From contig CAZOKZ010000002.1 in the NCBI GenBank assembly GCA_964580585.1, positions 62,001 to 126,000 of the forward strand: 64,000 nucleotides of DNA. Direction: 5' to 3'. Every line of letters begins with the position of its first letter. Within the stretch, counting starts at the first letter, position 1. Positions 23,442 through 31,387 of this stretch are shown in pieces. This DNA is from CAZOKZ01 sp964580585. GTDB taxonomy: Bacteria; Sumerlaeota; Sumerlaeia; SLMS01; JAHLLQ01. Under the pieces are notes generated by a model. The model made no database searches. It saw nothing but the letters and a program-made list of their open reading frames with translations, and was not told the origin of the DNA. Both the position numbers and the translations under genes were made by a program.

Positions 23442-24935
23442 GTGTCTGAAACAGCAAAGCCAAAGCCCCCTCTAAAGTCAGAGTCGATACCACCGACCTG
23501 CCGATGCCCGATAGTTTTCCCCAAACCCAAACCCGCAAAAAAACCCCCGATAAAAATCAAGAAGGGGGACGTGGTGGAAGTCACGATCGAATCGCTAACG
23601 TTTGGCGGTCGAGGGCTCGGACGTTTGGATGGCTATGTCGTCTTCGTCCCGCATGTCGCACCGGGCGACACGGTGCGCGCGCGAGTCACAAAACGCAAAT
23701 CGGGCTATGCAGAAGCCGCCCTGGTCGAAGTCACTAAATCCGCCCCCGAACGCATCGATCCACCCTGCCCGGTGTTCACGCGATGCGGTGGCTGCACGTG
23801 GCAGCATTTGCCAATCGAGGTGCAGGAGAACTGGAAACACCGCATCGTTCAAGACGCGTTACGACCGATCCTTTCGAAACATCCACAACCCATCGAAGTC
23901 GAACCGATCACCCCGAGCCCGGTGCCGTTTCACTATCGTAACAAGATGGAATTTACGTTCGGGCAGGAAGCGCCCGACGCGCCGCTCAAGCTCGGATTTC
24001 ACCTGCCGGGAAATTGGAAACATATTCTGGATGTCAACGCGTGCTGGCTTCAGCCCCAATCGCTCGATGCGATGCTGGAAGCGGCCAAACGCGAAGGCGA
24101 ACGCCAGTTTCTGAAAGCCTGGAACCCGGTGCGCCACGAGGGGATGCTGAGGCAGTTGCTCGTGCGGTGGAGTGTGTACGAGGGCAAAGCGCTGGTTGCG
24201 ATTTTGACCGGCGAACGCGACGGCTTCGATTTCCCGGCGTTTCGCACGGCGTTGACCGACGCGTGCCCGGATATCAAAGGCGTGGTGTGGGGGTTGAACG
24301 CAAACCGTAGCGATGTGGCGCGCGCGGAAGAAGTACTCGATTCCTGGGGCGAGACAACGCTCGAAGAACATCTCGGCGATTTGCGGTTCCGCATTTCGCT
24401 GGCGTCCTTTTTCCAAACGAACACGCGCGGCGCGATGGAACTTTATTCGACGGCGAAAGAGTACTTGGGTCTGACGGGCAACGAGCAATTGTTCGACGCG
24501 TATTGCGGCACGGGAACGATTGGAATTTTCTGCGCAGACAAAGCAAAGCAGGTTTACGGCATCGAGTTGATTCGCGATGCGATCTGGGACGCGCGAAGCA
24601 ATGCCGAATGGAACGGTTTGGACAATTGCACGTTCATGGCAGGCGATATGAGCCAGGCGTTGCCTGTGATGTTAAACTCGATCGAGGGTAAGATCGACCG
24701 CCTGGTCGTCGATCCGCCACGTTCCGGAATGGACAAACGTGCTCTTGCTCAATTGATTGCCATCCAGGCACCCGTGTTGGTGTATGTTTCGTGCAATCCG
24801 ACGACGATGGCGCGGGATTTCGAGCAAATGATCGAGGGTGGGTATCGCATCGAGCGTATCCGACCGGTGGATATGTTCCCGCAGACGTACCATATTGAAT
24901 GCGTGGCACGGTGCATCCTTGAACGAAACTCCTAA
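23442..24935 (+). CDS. rlmD: 23S rRNA (uracil-5-)-methyltransferase, RlmD/TrmA family
   Basis: A 497-residue RNA methyltransferase. A Pro/Lys-rich N-terminal stretch is followed by a TRAM domain (GDVVEVTIESLTFGGRGLGRL, in part), the iron-sulfur cysteines in PPCPVFTRCGGCTWQH, the SAM motif DAYCGTGTIGIF, the DPPRSGMDKR loop and the catalytic YVSCNPTTMARD. This is the RlmD/RlmCD type; whether it modifies U1939 or another uridine cannot be settled. The GTG at 23442 has an AGGA site seven bases upstream and is preferred to a TTG 24 bases earlier. Its stop codon lies inside the left arm of repeat copy B. Confidence 0.9.
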   Translation: MSETAKPKPPLKSESIPPTCRCPIVFPKPKPAKKPPIKIKKGDVVEVTIESLTFGGRGLGRLDGYVVFVPHVAPGDTVRARVTKRKSGYAEAALVEVTKSAPERIDPPCPVFTRCGGCTWQHLPIEVQENWKHRIVQDALRPILSKHPQPIEVEPITPSPVPFHYRNKMEFTFGQEAPDAPLKLGFHLPGNWKHILDVNACWLQPQSLDAMLEAAKREGERQFLKAWNPVRHEGMLRQLLVRWSVYEGKALVAILTGERDGFDFPAFRTALTDACPDIKGVVWGLNANRSDVARAEEVLDSWGETTLEEHLGDLRFRISLASFFQTNTRGAMELYSTAKEYLGLTGNEQLFDAYCGTGTIGIFCADKAKQVYGIELIRDAIWDARSNAEWNGLDNCTFMAGDMSQALPVMLNSIEGKIDRLVVDPPRSGMDKRALAQLIAIQAPVLVYVSCNPTTMARDFEQMIEGGYRIERIRPVDMFPQTYHIECVARCILERNS

Positions 24936-25063
24936 AAGTCCCAATTCTCGGTGTTGCGCTTCGGACTCAATCTCCCGCCTTCGCCTGTCGGCTACGGACG
25001 GACAAGCCCGCAACGTAGCTCCGCTACGCTTCGCGCGCCTTGATCTTGGAACTTTTAGAAGTT
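24927..25063. repeat. Structured dispersed repeat, copy B
   Basis: Outer arms AACTCCTAAAAGTCCCAA (24927-24944) and its near-complement ending at 25063 pair in 16 of 18 positions. Between them are GTGTTGCGCTTCGG, the short hairpin GTAGC-TCC-GCTAC and CGCGCGCCTTGATCTTG, the same core as copy A at 4451-4577, in the same orientation. A 30-base GC-rich insertion is specific to this copy. It overlaps the rlmD stop and ends 29 bases before the ABC permease start. Confidence 0.75.
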
Positions 25064-25091
25064 CCCACACCTTTAGGAGTTCCTGGTATCC

Positions 25092-26030
25092 TTGAGCGAT
25101 AAGGCCCTTTGTGAACTGATCGATCCCGCAACGCGGGGGAATCGCTCGATGGCCGTGCGATTGTGGCGCAGCCGCGAGTTGATTTTCACGTTGGTAAAGC
25201 GCGATCTGAAGATTCGATACAAATCGTCGGCGCTGGGTTTTTTGTGGTCGTTTGGCAAACCGCTTTTGCTGATGCTTGTGATAGCGGCGGTGTTTTCCGC
25301 GCTGATCGGCATTCGCGCCGGGCACGATCTGCTCCCCTACCCATTGCATGTGTTGACCGGTTTATTACCCTGGATGTTTTTCGCAGGCGCTTTGAGCGAT
25401 TCGCTCTACTCGGTGATTGGCAACAGCAATGTCGTGAAAAAAGTCTGGCTACCGACTGAAGTCTTTCCCGCCTCGGTGGTCATCGGCCAGTTGATTCATT
25501 TTGCCCTCGCGATGTTGATTCTCGCGGTGTTTATCGTTGCCTATGCGTTGTTCGGACATCTGCCCGCAGACCATGGCGGTGGAACGCTTGGTTGGTTGGT
25601 CATGCCCAGTTGGGAAATTTTACTTCTACCATTCCTGGTACTTTTGCAGTCCATGTTTGCCTTCGGTTTGTGTTTGATTCTGGCGTCGTTGAACGTGTTT
25701 TACCGCGACATGGCTTCGATCACCGAGATTGTACTCTCGGCATGGTTTTACATCACACCAATTATTTACCCCGCCAATTTTGCGCGCGTTGCTTTGCAAC
25801 AAAAAGGCATGGAACATCTTTACTGGATGTACTTGTGTAATCCGATGACGCCGATCACGTTGGCATACCGACGTATTATCTATGGAAACATGTTCCGTGG
25901 CGGGCCGGAAGTCAGCGACGCCACGTTGATAATGGGGTTGGGAATTTCGTTCATCTCTTCAGTGATCGTTTTATGGTTCGGCATACGGCTGTACCAACGC
26001 ATGAGCAAACGATTCGCAGACGAGTTGTAA
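25092..26030 (+). CDS. ABC-2 type polysaccharide export permease
   Basis: A membrane subunit of the Wzm/TagG type, which exports O-antigen or another glycan across the inner membrane together with an ATPase. The N-terminal SRELIFTLVKRDLKIRYKSSALGFLW (in part) is characteristic of the family, followed by six hydrophobic segments and ISSVIVLWFGIRLYQRMSKRFAD at the end. The start is uncertain: TTG at 25092, or ATG at 25149, which has GGGGGA upstream. No ATPase gene is next to it within the window; the convergent neighbour is an O-antigen ligase-like gene 43 bases away. Confidence 0.85.
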   Translation: MSDKALCELIDPATRGNRSMAVRLWRSRELIFTLVKRDLKIRYKSSALGFLWSFGKPLLLMLVIAAVFSALIGIRAGHDLLPYPLHVLTGLLPWMFFAGALSDSLYSVIGNSNVVKKVWLPTEVFPASVVIGQLIHFALAMLILAVFIVAYALFGHLPADHGGGTLGWLVMPSWEILLLPFLVLLQSMFAFGLCLILASLNVFYRDMASITEIVLSAWFYITPIIYPANFARVALQQKGMEHLYWMYLCNPMTPITLAYRRIIYGNMFRGGPEVSDATLIMGLGISFISSVIVLWFGIRLYQRMSKRFADEL

Positions 26031-26073
26031 GCCGCCAGATCACGGTAATCATTTCGTCATTTGTGAGTTCGCA

Positions 26074-28338
26074 TCAGGAACCCGCTTCGCCAGCGACCGC
26101 TTCATCGGGGGACGGAGTCGTGGTTTCACGCTCGATGCGATAGCCATGAACGTACACGCCAAGGGGACGGTAGTCGGGTGTCTCGGGATCGAATCGCACA
26201 GGCGTGTAGGTTGAATTGACGTTGATAGAAAGCCAACGGGGAGCGGCAAAGCGACCGTTGTCTTCGGCGGGATCGAATTCGTGTTCAAAACGTTTAATAT
26301 CTTCGGCTTTCATGCTGACAACTTCAACTTCGCCATCGGGCCATTCGATGGTGACAATGCCTGGGACTTTATAGCGATAAAGGTTGAAGACTATTTTGTT
26401 CACTTCGGGATCAATGGGTTTACGCCACCTATGGCTGGTCCATTGCGAGTAAGTCGGCGGCTCACTTTTAATATCGGGCTGCCAGGGACGTGGATGATCG
26501 ACGAGCAAATCCTCGCGGAAATGGGCGTTTGCGGTGATCGCTGCGAGGATACCAACCACGGCGAGAAATACGTGTCCGCTTTTTTCTAATTTTGGCGTCA
26601 ATGATACAGAACGACGATGGCGACATAGTCCCACCAGCATACCACCCAGTATCCAGAAGAAATATTCAACAGGGCGAATGTAGAAGAAGTACTGGGCGAT
26701 ACCGTTGATCGTCAGGCCGACCAAACCCATCAATAGAGCCAGCACAACCAGTTGCTCGTTGCGATTGAAGTGCTTCCATGCGCGACGAACCTCAAGGAAA
26801 ACGGCGACGATTCCCCCAACCATCAGGAGCAAAACAAACGGTCCGTTTTCGACGAGAAGGTTCAGGTAGAAATTGTGGTTCGTGGCATGATCGATTTGGT
26901 AGTATCGGAAAGTGCTGGGGAGAAACCACGATTCGTAATAGAGAAAGTGCGTCCCAAGTCCCAACCCCAGCGGATATTCACGCAAGAAAATCACGGCGCT
27001 GCCAACGTAGTTCAACCGATCGGCAACACGCAGGATATTTTCCATGCGTGGCAACAGCACCTGGTGCCCCAACAAAAATCCGATTCCAACGATCGCCACA
27101 GACGAACCGACGATGAAAATCAATGGTTTGAAAAATTGAAACGACCGAATGCGCAAGTCGTGGATTTCCTGCTGCAAGCGATCGACTTCCTTGTCGGCAT
27201 CGGGTTGTTCGTGATCGATGGCATAAAACGAGGTCCACAATCGACGATATTCCAGCAAATAATGTTTTGACGTTTTCAGGTAGTGGCGAATACTGGGCAG
27301 AAAGTACACGAAAATCCCCAACAGGGTTGACCCCGCCACACCAAGCCAGGATGCGCGCGCCGCCGTCAGTAACAAACACAACGCCACAAGGACCAAACCT
27401 GAGGCACCAAAGCAACGGACCCATTTGCTGCCTCGCCAAGTCCAAAGCATGACGCCTGGCCACATGATAATGATCCATTGGCCAAACCATCCGGCATGTC
27501 CGGCGGTGCCTTGAAATCGACCGTAATTGAGGAAGTCGATATTCAAGAACCGTATTTCATTCATCTGGAAAATGGGAAACTCGGTGCGCAAACCGATGCT
27601 TTCCACCAACCCTGCAATGCAGGCGAGAATCAATCCGACGGCGCCAAATTTCAACATCCGGGCAGCGACACGAATCGATGCTCGACGAGCTGCTAAAATT
27701 GCCAATCCCACGCCAATGGACCAGTTGATCAGGCATCGCAATGGCCAATATTCGCTACTGGCCCACCCCCAAAGGACGTTGTTGATCGTGGTGCTCCACC
27801 AACTGAAGTCTGGTTTGACTTCTTCGCGATAAATATTAAGGAACCAACCGGGAATGGAAGACACAAAGATCAGAATCAGCAACCCAGCCAGGAATACAGG
27901 CCAAGGTTTCCAGTTCTCGTTTTTTTCAGGAGTACTCCAACTTTCACGGTCAAGCGAAAGCACCCCGGTTTTGCCAAGTAAACGCATTTCACCGATGATC
28001 GCTCCCAACCCGAGGGCTTCGACGTTGACGAGAAATTGGTTCTGCCCTTGATTCAGCAGGTAAAGTGGTCCGAACAACGCCAAGGCATAGATGGACCAGA
28101 CCGGGTTGATGATACCAATAATAAGGGCTACGAGACAGGATAACCGAATGTCCACCCATCCGAGAACAAGTAACGAGGAAGCCAAAAACAACACCAACGC
28201 AAGAACGATGCTGAGCAATATCCGGTTGGCCCAAATCTCGGGGTAAATACTGGCATCCAACGCTTCCGAAACGGAAGCGATAGAATCGGATTCGGCAGCT
28301 TGGTTGGTGGAGTTGGACAAATAGGTACCCGATTGCAA
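26074..28338 (-). CDS. O-antigen ligase/polymerase-like membrane protein
   Basis: A 754-residue protein with about eleven membrane helices in two groups (residues 40-180 and 200-600) and a large loop containing YYQIDHATNHNFYLNLLVENG, the region that in WaaL/Wzy proteins holds the HNxxL-type motif (here HNFYL). This supports a role in attaching or polymerising glycan at the periplasmic face. A short charged cytoplasmic insertion (residues 355-385) and a C-terminal 120-residue soluble domain are extra. The TTG start has no clear ribosome binding site, so the first residues are uncertain. The TPR-like gene upstream is on the same strand. Confidence 0.8.
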   Translation of the reverse strand: MQSGTYLSNSTNQAAESDSIASVSEALDASIYPEIWANRILLSIVLALVLFLASSLLVLGWVDIRLSCLVALIIGIINPVWSIYALALFGPLYLLNQGQNQFLVNVEALGLGAIIGEMRLLGKTGVLSLDRESWSTPEKNENWKPWPVFLAGLLILIFVSSIPGWFLNIYREEVKPDFSWWSTTINNVLWGWASSEYWPLRCLINWSIGVGLAILAARRASIRVAARMLKFGAVGLILACIAGLVESIGLRTEFPIFQMNEIRFLNIDFLNYGRFQGTAGHAGWFGQWIIIMWPGVMLWTWRGSKWVRCFGASGLVLVALCLLLTAARASWLGVAGSTLLGIFVYFLPSIRHYLKTSKHYLLEYRRLWTSFYAIDHEQPDADKEVDRLQQEIHDLRIRSFQFFKPLIFIVGSSVAIVGIGFLLGHQVLLPRMENILRVADRLNYVGSAVIFLREYPLGLGLGTHFLYYESWFLPSTFRYYQIDHATNHNFYLNLLVENGPFVLLLMVGGIVAVFLEVRRAWKHFNRNEQLVVLALLMGLVGLTINGIAQYFFYIRPVEYFFWILGGMLVGLCRHRRSVSLTPKLEKSGHVFLAVVGILAAITANAHFREDLLVDHPRPWQPDIKSEPPTYSQWTSHRWRKPIDPEVNKIVFNLYRYKVPGIVTIEWPDGEVEVVSMKAEDIKRFEHEFDPAEDNGRFAAPRWLSINVNSTYTPVRFDPETPDYRPLGVYVHGYRIERETTTPSPDEAVAGEAGS

Positions 28339-28380
28339 TTAAGTTAACGCGTGGGACTGTGAGATTGATATCCGAGGTGG

Positions 28381-28737
28381 TCAATCGGTGGTTTTAGAGG
28401 AATGAGACTTCAATTCGGCCACATGGCGCCGTGCACGGTCGATGGCTGTCGCCGATTGCCGAGGGTCTTTTTCCGCGGCGCTCAGGTAATTTTCCCACGC
28501 GAGGACGATTTCCTTCATCGGACGATTGAGCGTTTCGGTCGCAACGGCATAATTATAGAAGTTTCCCGCCAACCGAGGATCGAGCCGGGTGCCGTAATAA
28601 AACATCAAGCGAGCGGTCTCTACGTCGCCGCTTTCAAATTCGATGCTTCCCTCGAGAAAAAGCCCCTCGGCCGCTTGGGGATCGCGGAGCCGAAGGGCAA
28701 TTTTAAGTAAATGGCGCAAACGGGGGACGTAGGTCAT
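28381..28737 (-). CDS. Small TPR-like helical protein
   Basis: 118 residues from the ATG at 28737. The pattern LFLEGSIEFESGDVETARLMFYYGTRLDP (in part) and FYNYAVATETLNRP-type helix pairs resembles tetratricopeptide repeats, so a protein-binding role is likely. It precedes the O-antigen ligase-like gene by 42 bases on the same strand, and the lipoprotein gene 28769-29044 lies upstream, so the three probably form an operon. No signal peptide is seen. Confidence 0.6.
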   Translation of the reverse strand: MTYVPRLRHLLKIALRLRDPQAAEGLFLEGSIEFESGDVETARLMFYYGTRLDPRLAGNFYNYAVATETLNRPMKEIVLAWENYLSAAEKDPRQSATAIDRARRHVAELKSHSSKTTD

Positions 28738-28768
28738 GAAGCTCAACTGGAAGCAATGGGGAGCAGTG

Positions 28769-29044
28769 TCAGTAGGCCGCTTCTTCGGTCAATTCCTCGA
28801 GTTCGAGGTCCTTGGCGAGCAAATAACGGCATTGGCGGCGTTCGCAATTGGTCCACTGTTCGTCTTCCATGGCTTGCTCAACGCGCTGCATGCTGCCGGT
28901 TTCCTCGAAAAGCGTTTTCATTCCTTGATATCGGTTCATGGGCAGGTAGCACTTATCGGTGGCCTTCCAGGCGCAGCCGACGGTGGTCAAAATCGTCGCC
29001 GCCAGGAGAAAACCGGCCAATTTCGGGATCATTGTTCGTGGCAT
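28769..29044 (-). CDS. Small lipoprotein of unknown function
   Basis: 91 residues from the ATG at 29044 (MPRTMIPKLAGFLLAATILTTVGC), a signal peptide with lipobox TVGC. The mature part is mostly charged helix with four further cysteines (CYLPMNRYQ, NCERRQCRYL), which is unusual for a periplasmic protein of this size and may form disulfides. It ends with an acidic ELEELTEEAAY tail. First gene of the probable operon with the TPR-like and O-antigen ligase-like genes. I do not recognise a family. Confidence 0.6.
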   Translation of the reverse strand: MPRTMIPKLAGFLLAATILTTVGCAWKATDKCYLPMNRYQGMKTLFEETGSMQRVEQAMEDEQWTNCERRQCRYLLAKDLELEELTEEAAY

Positions 29045-29147
29045 ATTCATCGGTCGGAAAGCCATTTGCCTTTCGCGTTAAAGTCGAGAATGCCGTTTTA
29101 AGCGATGGGTCACCGGACAGGGGCAAGCCCGATGAGTGATTTGCCCT

Positions 29148-29891
29148 TTATCCGACCAAGCCGGGACGGCAAGGAGATGGGTGAGCGTCCAGCCAGTGGC
29201 GCAGCTTGGTTTTTCGGTCGGCCAGATAGGTGGAATCCAGAAAGTAATCGAAGAAGGCCCCCGAGATGGATTGAGCGCCGTGATGGCAGACCTTCAGGTA
29301 TCCGGGGTGAGGAAACAGATCGCCGTTTGACGTCGTGCGCTGGGAAGAACTCGTATCGGGTACGGACAAAATAAACGCTAAAATCGGGTCATTGGCAGGT
29401 CGGTGCCAATCGCGACAGATTACAGGGAAAAGATCGTAATCGCTTTCCCGAGCACGCAATGCGGGAAGTTCTTCCAAGGGCACCTCAAACAAAATTCCAT
29501 TCAACGTGTCTCCCAAGTCCGGTGAACTCAACACGTTAAGTGCGGCACATTGACTTGCATCCGGTGAAGCCCCATACCGTTCGAGCAATTCGTTTCCGAT
29601 GACGTAATTGAAAATCCGGCGCGCGCCATATGCAATCACCGGGTGGCGACGAACTCCCTGGGTTTTGAGTGTTTTACTGGCGGACGAAACGTTCATCAGG
29701 CTGCCGTATCCAACCAACCGTAGGACACCGGCGCTTTCGCGGGCGAGAAAATCCTCCAACCCATCCCATGGATAGGTGAAGTAATTTTTTTTCGTCTGGA
29801 GTAGATGATTGTGGGAAGGACCTAGAGGAACGGGAGTGTCGTGATAGTGAGCAGAAAAAGCATGCACTGTCGAGTAACCGGTATCGTTCAT
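29148..29891 (-). CDS. Gamma-glutamylcyclotransferase-like protein
   Basis: 247 residues from the ATG at 29891, which has a GAGAG site upstream and removes a 47-residue shadow extension. The GGCT fold marker GYGSLMN (61-67) and the catalytic-type glutamate in LRARESDYDLFPV are present. Family members break gamma-glutamyl dipeptides or, in other branches, act on branched amines; the substrate here is unknown. The N-terminal 50 residues and the C-terminal 70 residues are outside the core domain. It is divergent from the DUF4870-like pair. Confidence 0.7.
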   Translation of the reverse strand: MNDTGYSTVHAFSAHYHDTPVPLGPSHNHLLQTKKNYFTYPWDGLEDFLARESAGVLRLVGYGSLMNVSSASKTLKTQGVRRHPVIAYGARRIFNYVIGNELLERYGASPDASQCAALNVLSSPDLGDTLNGILFEVPLEELPALRARESDYDLFPVICRDWHRPANDPILAFILSVPDTSSSQRTTSNGDLFPHPGYLKVCHHGAQSISGAFFDYFLDSTYLADRKTKLRHWLDAHPSPCRPGLVG

Positions 29892-30061
29892 TAACACTCT
29901 CACCGTCCTTTCGAGTATCAGCGTGGTTGTGTTAGAAAATCTCACGGCGGAATGCAAGCCTAACCGGGGCGAAATATTCGATTTACTCCCGATTGACATC
30001 TCAGCCCATTGGTTTCCACCTTGTGACATCATTCATTTCGACCTTAGCGAGGTTCCCGCCT

Positions 30062-30760
30062 GTGGAATCGACCTTCAATTCTGAACCGAGAATCGCCGAC
30101 CTGGAACGGGACCCGAGCGAATACTCGTTTGCCGCCATCACGCAAATTTCCTGGCTGTTTGGCGGCATCATTTTTTCCGGAATCATGCTGGCATTGTCGA
30201 AACCGAAATGCCGCTATGTGCGTTTTCAGGTGGCGCAATGTTTCGCGGCCCAAATCGCGTGGATGATCCTGGCGTTCGTGCTGAGTTTTGGTTTTTTTAT
30301 CATCCTGGCAATCATTGCGGGCATCATGGACAGCTCGGGCGCAACCAACACGCAAGGGGGCGATGTTCTGGCGGGACTGATGGGCATGATTTTCATCGGT
30401 GCCCCCTGTTGTCTGTATCTTTTTCAAATTGTGACGGGGATTTGGGCGATGGTCAGTGTTTCCAAAGGGGCGGATTTCACCATTCCTTTGATTGGAAATC
30501 TGGTGTTCAGTTGGTTTTTCAAACGCGAGATGCTCGAGGCGTTTCCCATGGAAAGCCCTCATGGTTCGATTTCGCCCTATAGCTCGACACCAATGCCCTC
30601 GATGCAGCAGGCTCCTCCGCCCCCTGATGTTTATCCATCCGCAGCGCCTCCTCCCCGACCTGGGCCAGCCGTACCCAATTGGCCACCACGCCAAGCCATG
30701 CCGGAATACGCTCCGCCACCCGACCAGGCTGGGAATGAACAGGAGCCTCCGAATCAATGA
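30062..30760 (+). CDS. DUF4870-like membrane protein with Pro-rich tail (1)
   Basis: 232 residues from a GTG at 30062 with GAGG nine bases upstream. The N-terminal DLERDPSEYSFAAITQISWLFGGIIFSG and CRYVRFQVAQCFAAQIAW segments (both in part) are typical of DUF4870-type proteins, which have four membrane helices with a cytoplasmic loop. From about residue 160 the protein is a proline-rich tail (APPPPDVYPSAAPPP, PEYAPPPDQ). The next gene is a paralogue and overlaps it by four bases. Function unknown; the tails could bind SH3-like or WW-like partners, but this is speculation. Confidence 0.65.
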   Translation: MESTFNSEPRIADLERDPSEYSFAAITQISWLFGGIIFSGIMLALSKPKCRYVRFQVAQCFAAQIAWMILAFVLSFGFFIILAIIAGIMDSSGATNTQGGDVLAGLMGMIFIGAPCCLYLFQIVTGIWAMVSVSKGADFTIPLIGNLVFSWFFKREMLEAFPMESPHGSISPYSSTPMPSMQQAPPPPDVYPSAAPPPRPGPAVPNWPPRQAMPEYAPPPDQAGNEQEPPNQ

Positions 30761-31362
30761 TCGCCAACGCCCGTCCGACTCCCACAGATCTGGATCGCGA
30801 TCCCACCGATAATGGGATTTTAGTCGCGGGGTATATTTTGCTGTTGTTTGGATGTATCTGTTATCAAGTCCCGGCCATGATTTTGACGGGAATCATTCTC
30901 GCCGTTTCGATTCAACGTTCGGAATATTGCCGTTTCCAGCTCGTCCAATTGTTGTCATTCGAATTCGCCTGGGGGTTGTTTTCGTTCATATTCAACCTGG
31001 TATCTTCGGTGGCGATGATGACTGCGATGAACGCGATGGACCGCACTTCATCGTATTCTCCATACGGCACAGGGATTCCCTTGATTTTAAGTCTGGTAAC
31101 CAGCCTGATTGCCTACCTGCCTCCGCTGGTTCTGGCCATCTGGGGGGCCATTCGCGTGGCTCGGCTTCAGGATTTCGTGATTATCGGTATCGGAAACCTG
31201 GTTTTCAATTTATTCTTCCGAGACAAGATCGGTTGGCGTCAGGATTACCAACAAATCTCAACCGCCCCCACTCCTCCCATGCCGACGGCCCCACCACCCG
31301 ACGCCAGTATGCCACCGGTGCATCCAATGGCACCCGACGAATCCGACTCGAAAAGCGATTAA
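30757..31362 (+). CDS. DUF4870-like membrane protein with Pro-rich tail (2)
   Basis: 201 residues; the ATG overlaps the stop of its paralogue (ATGA). It repeats the same layout: a DLDRDPTDNGIL start, four membrane helices (ILLLFGCICYQVPAMILTGI, the CRFQLVQLLSFEFAWG helix, LILSLVTSLIAYLPPLVLAIWG in part, and FVIIGIGNLVFNLFF), then a Pro/Ala-rich tail (PTPPMPTAPPPDASMPP). The pair probably arose by duplication and may form a hetero-oligomer. It converges on dnaB, whose stop lies 25 bases away. Confidence 0.65.
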   Translation: MIANARPTPTDLDRDPTDNGILVAGYILLLFGCICYQVPAMILTGIILAVSIQRSEYCRFQLVQLLSFEFAWGLFSFIFNLVSSVAMMTAMNAMDRTSSYSPYGTGIPLILSLVTSLIAYLPPLVLAIWGAIRVARLQDFVIIGIGNLVFNLFFRDKIGWRQDYQQISTAPTPPMPTAPPPDASMPPVHPMAPDESDSKSD

Positions 31363-31387
31363 TCGCTTCACACAAAGTCTTTTGAAA

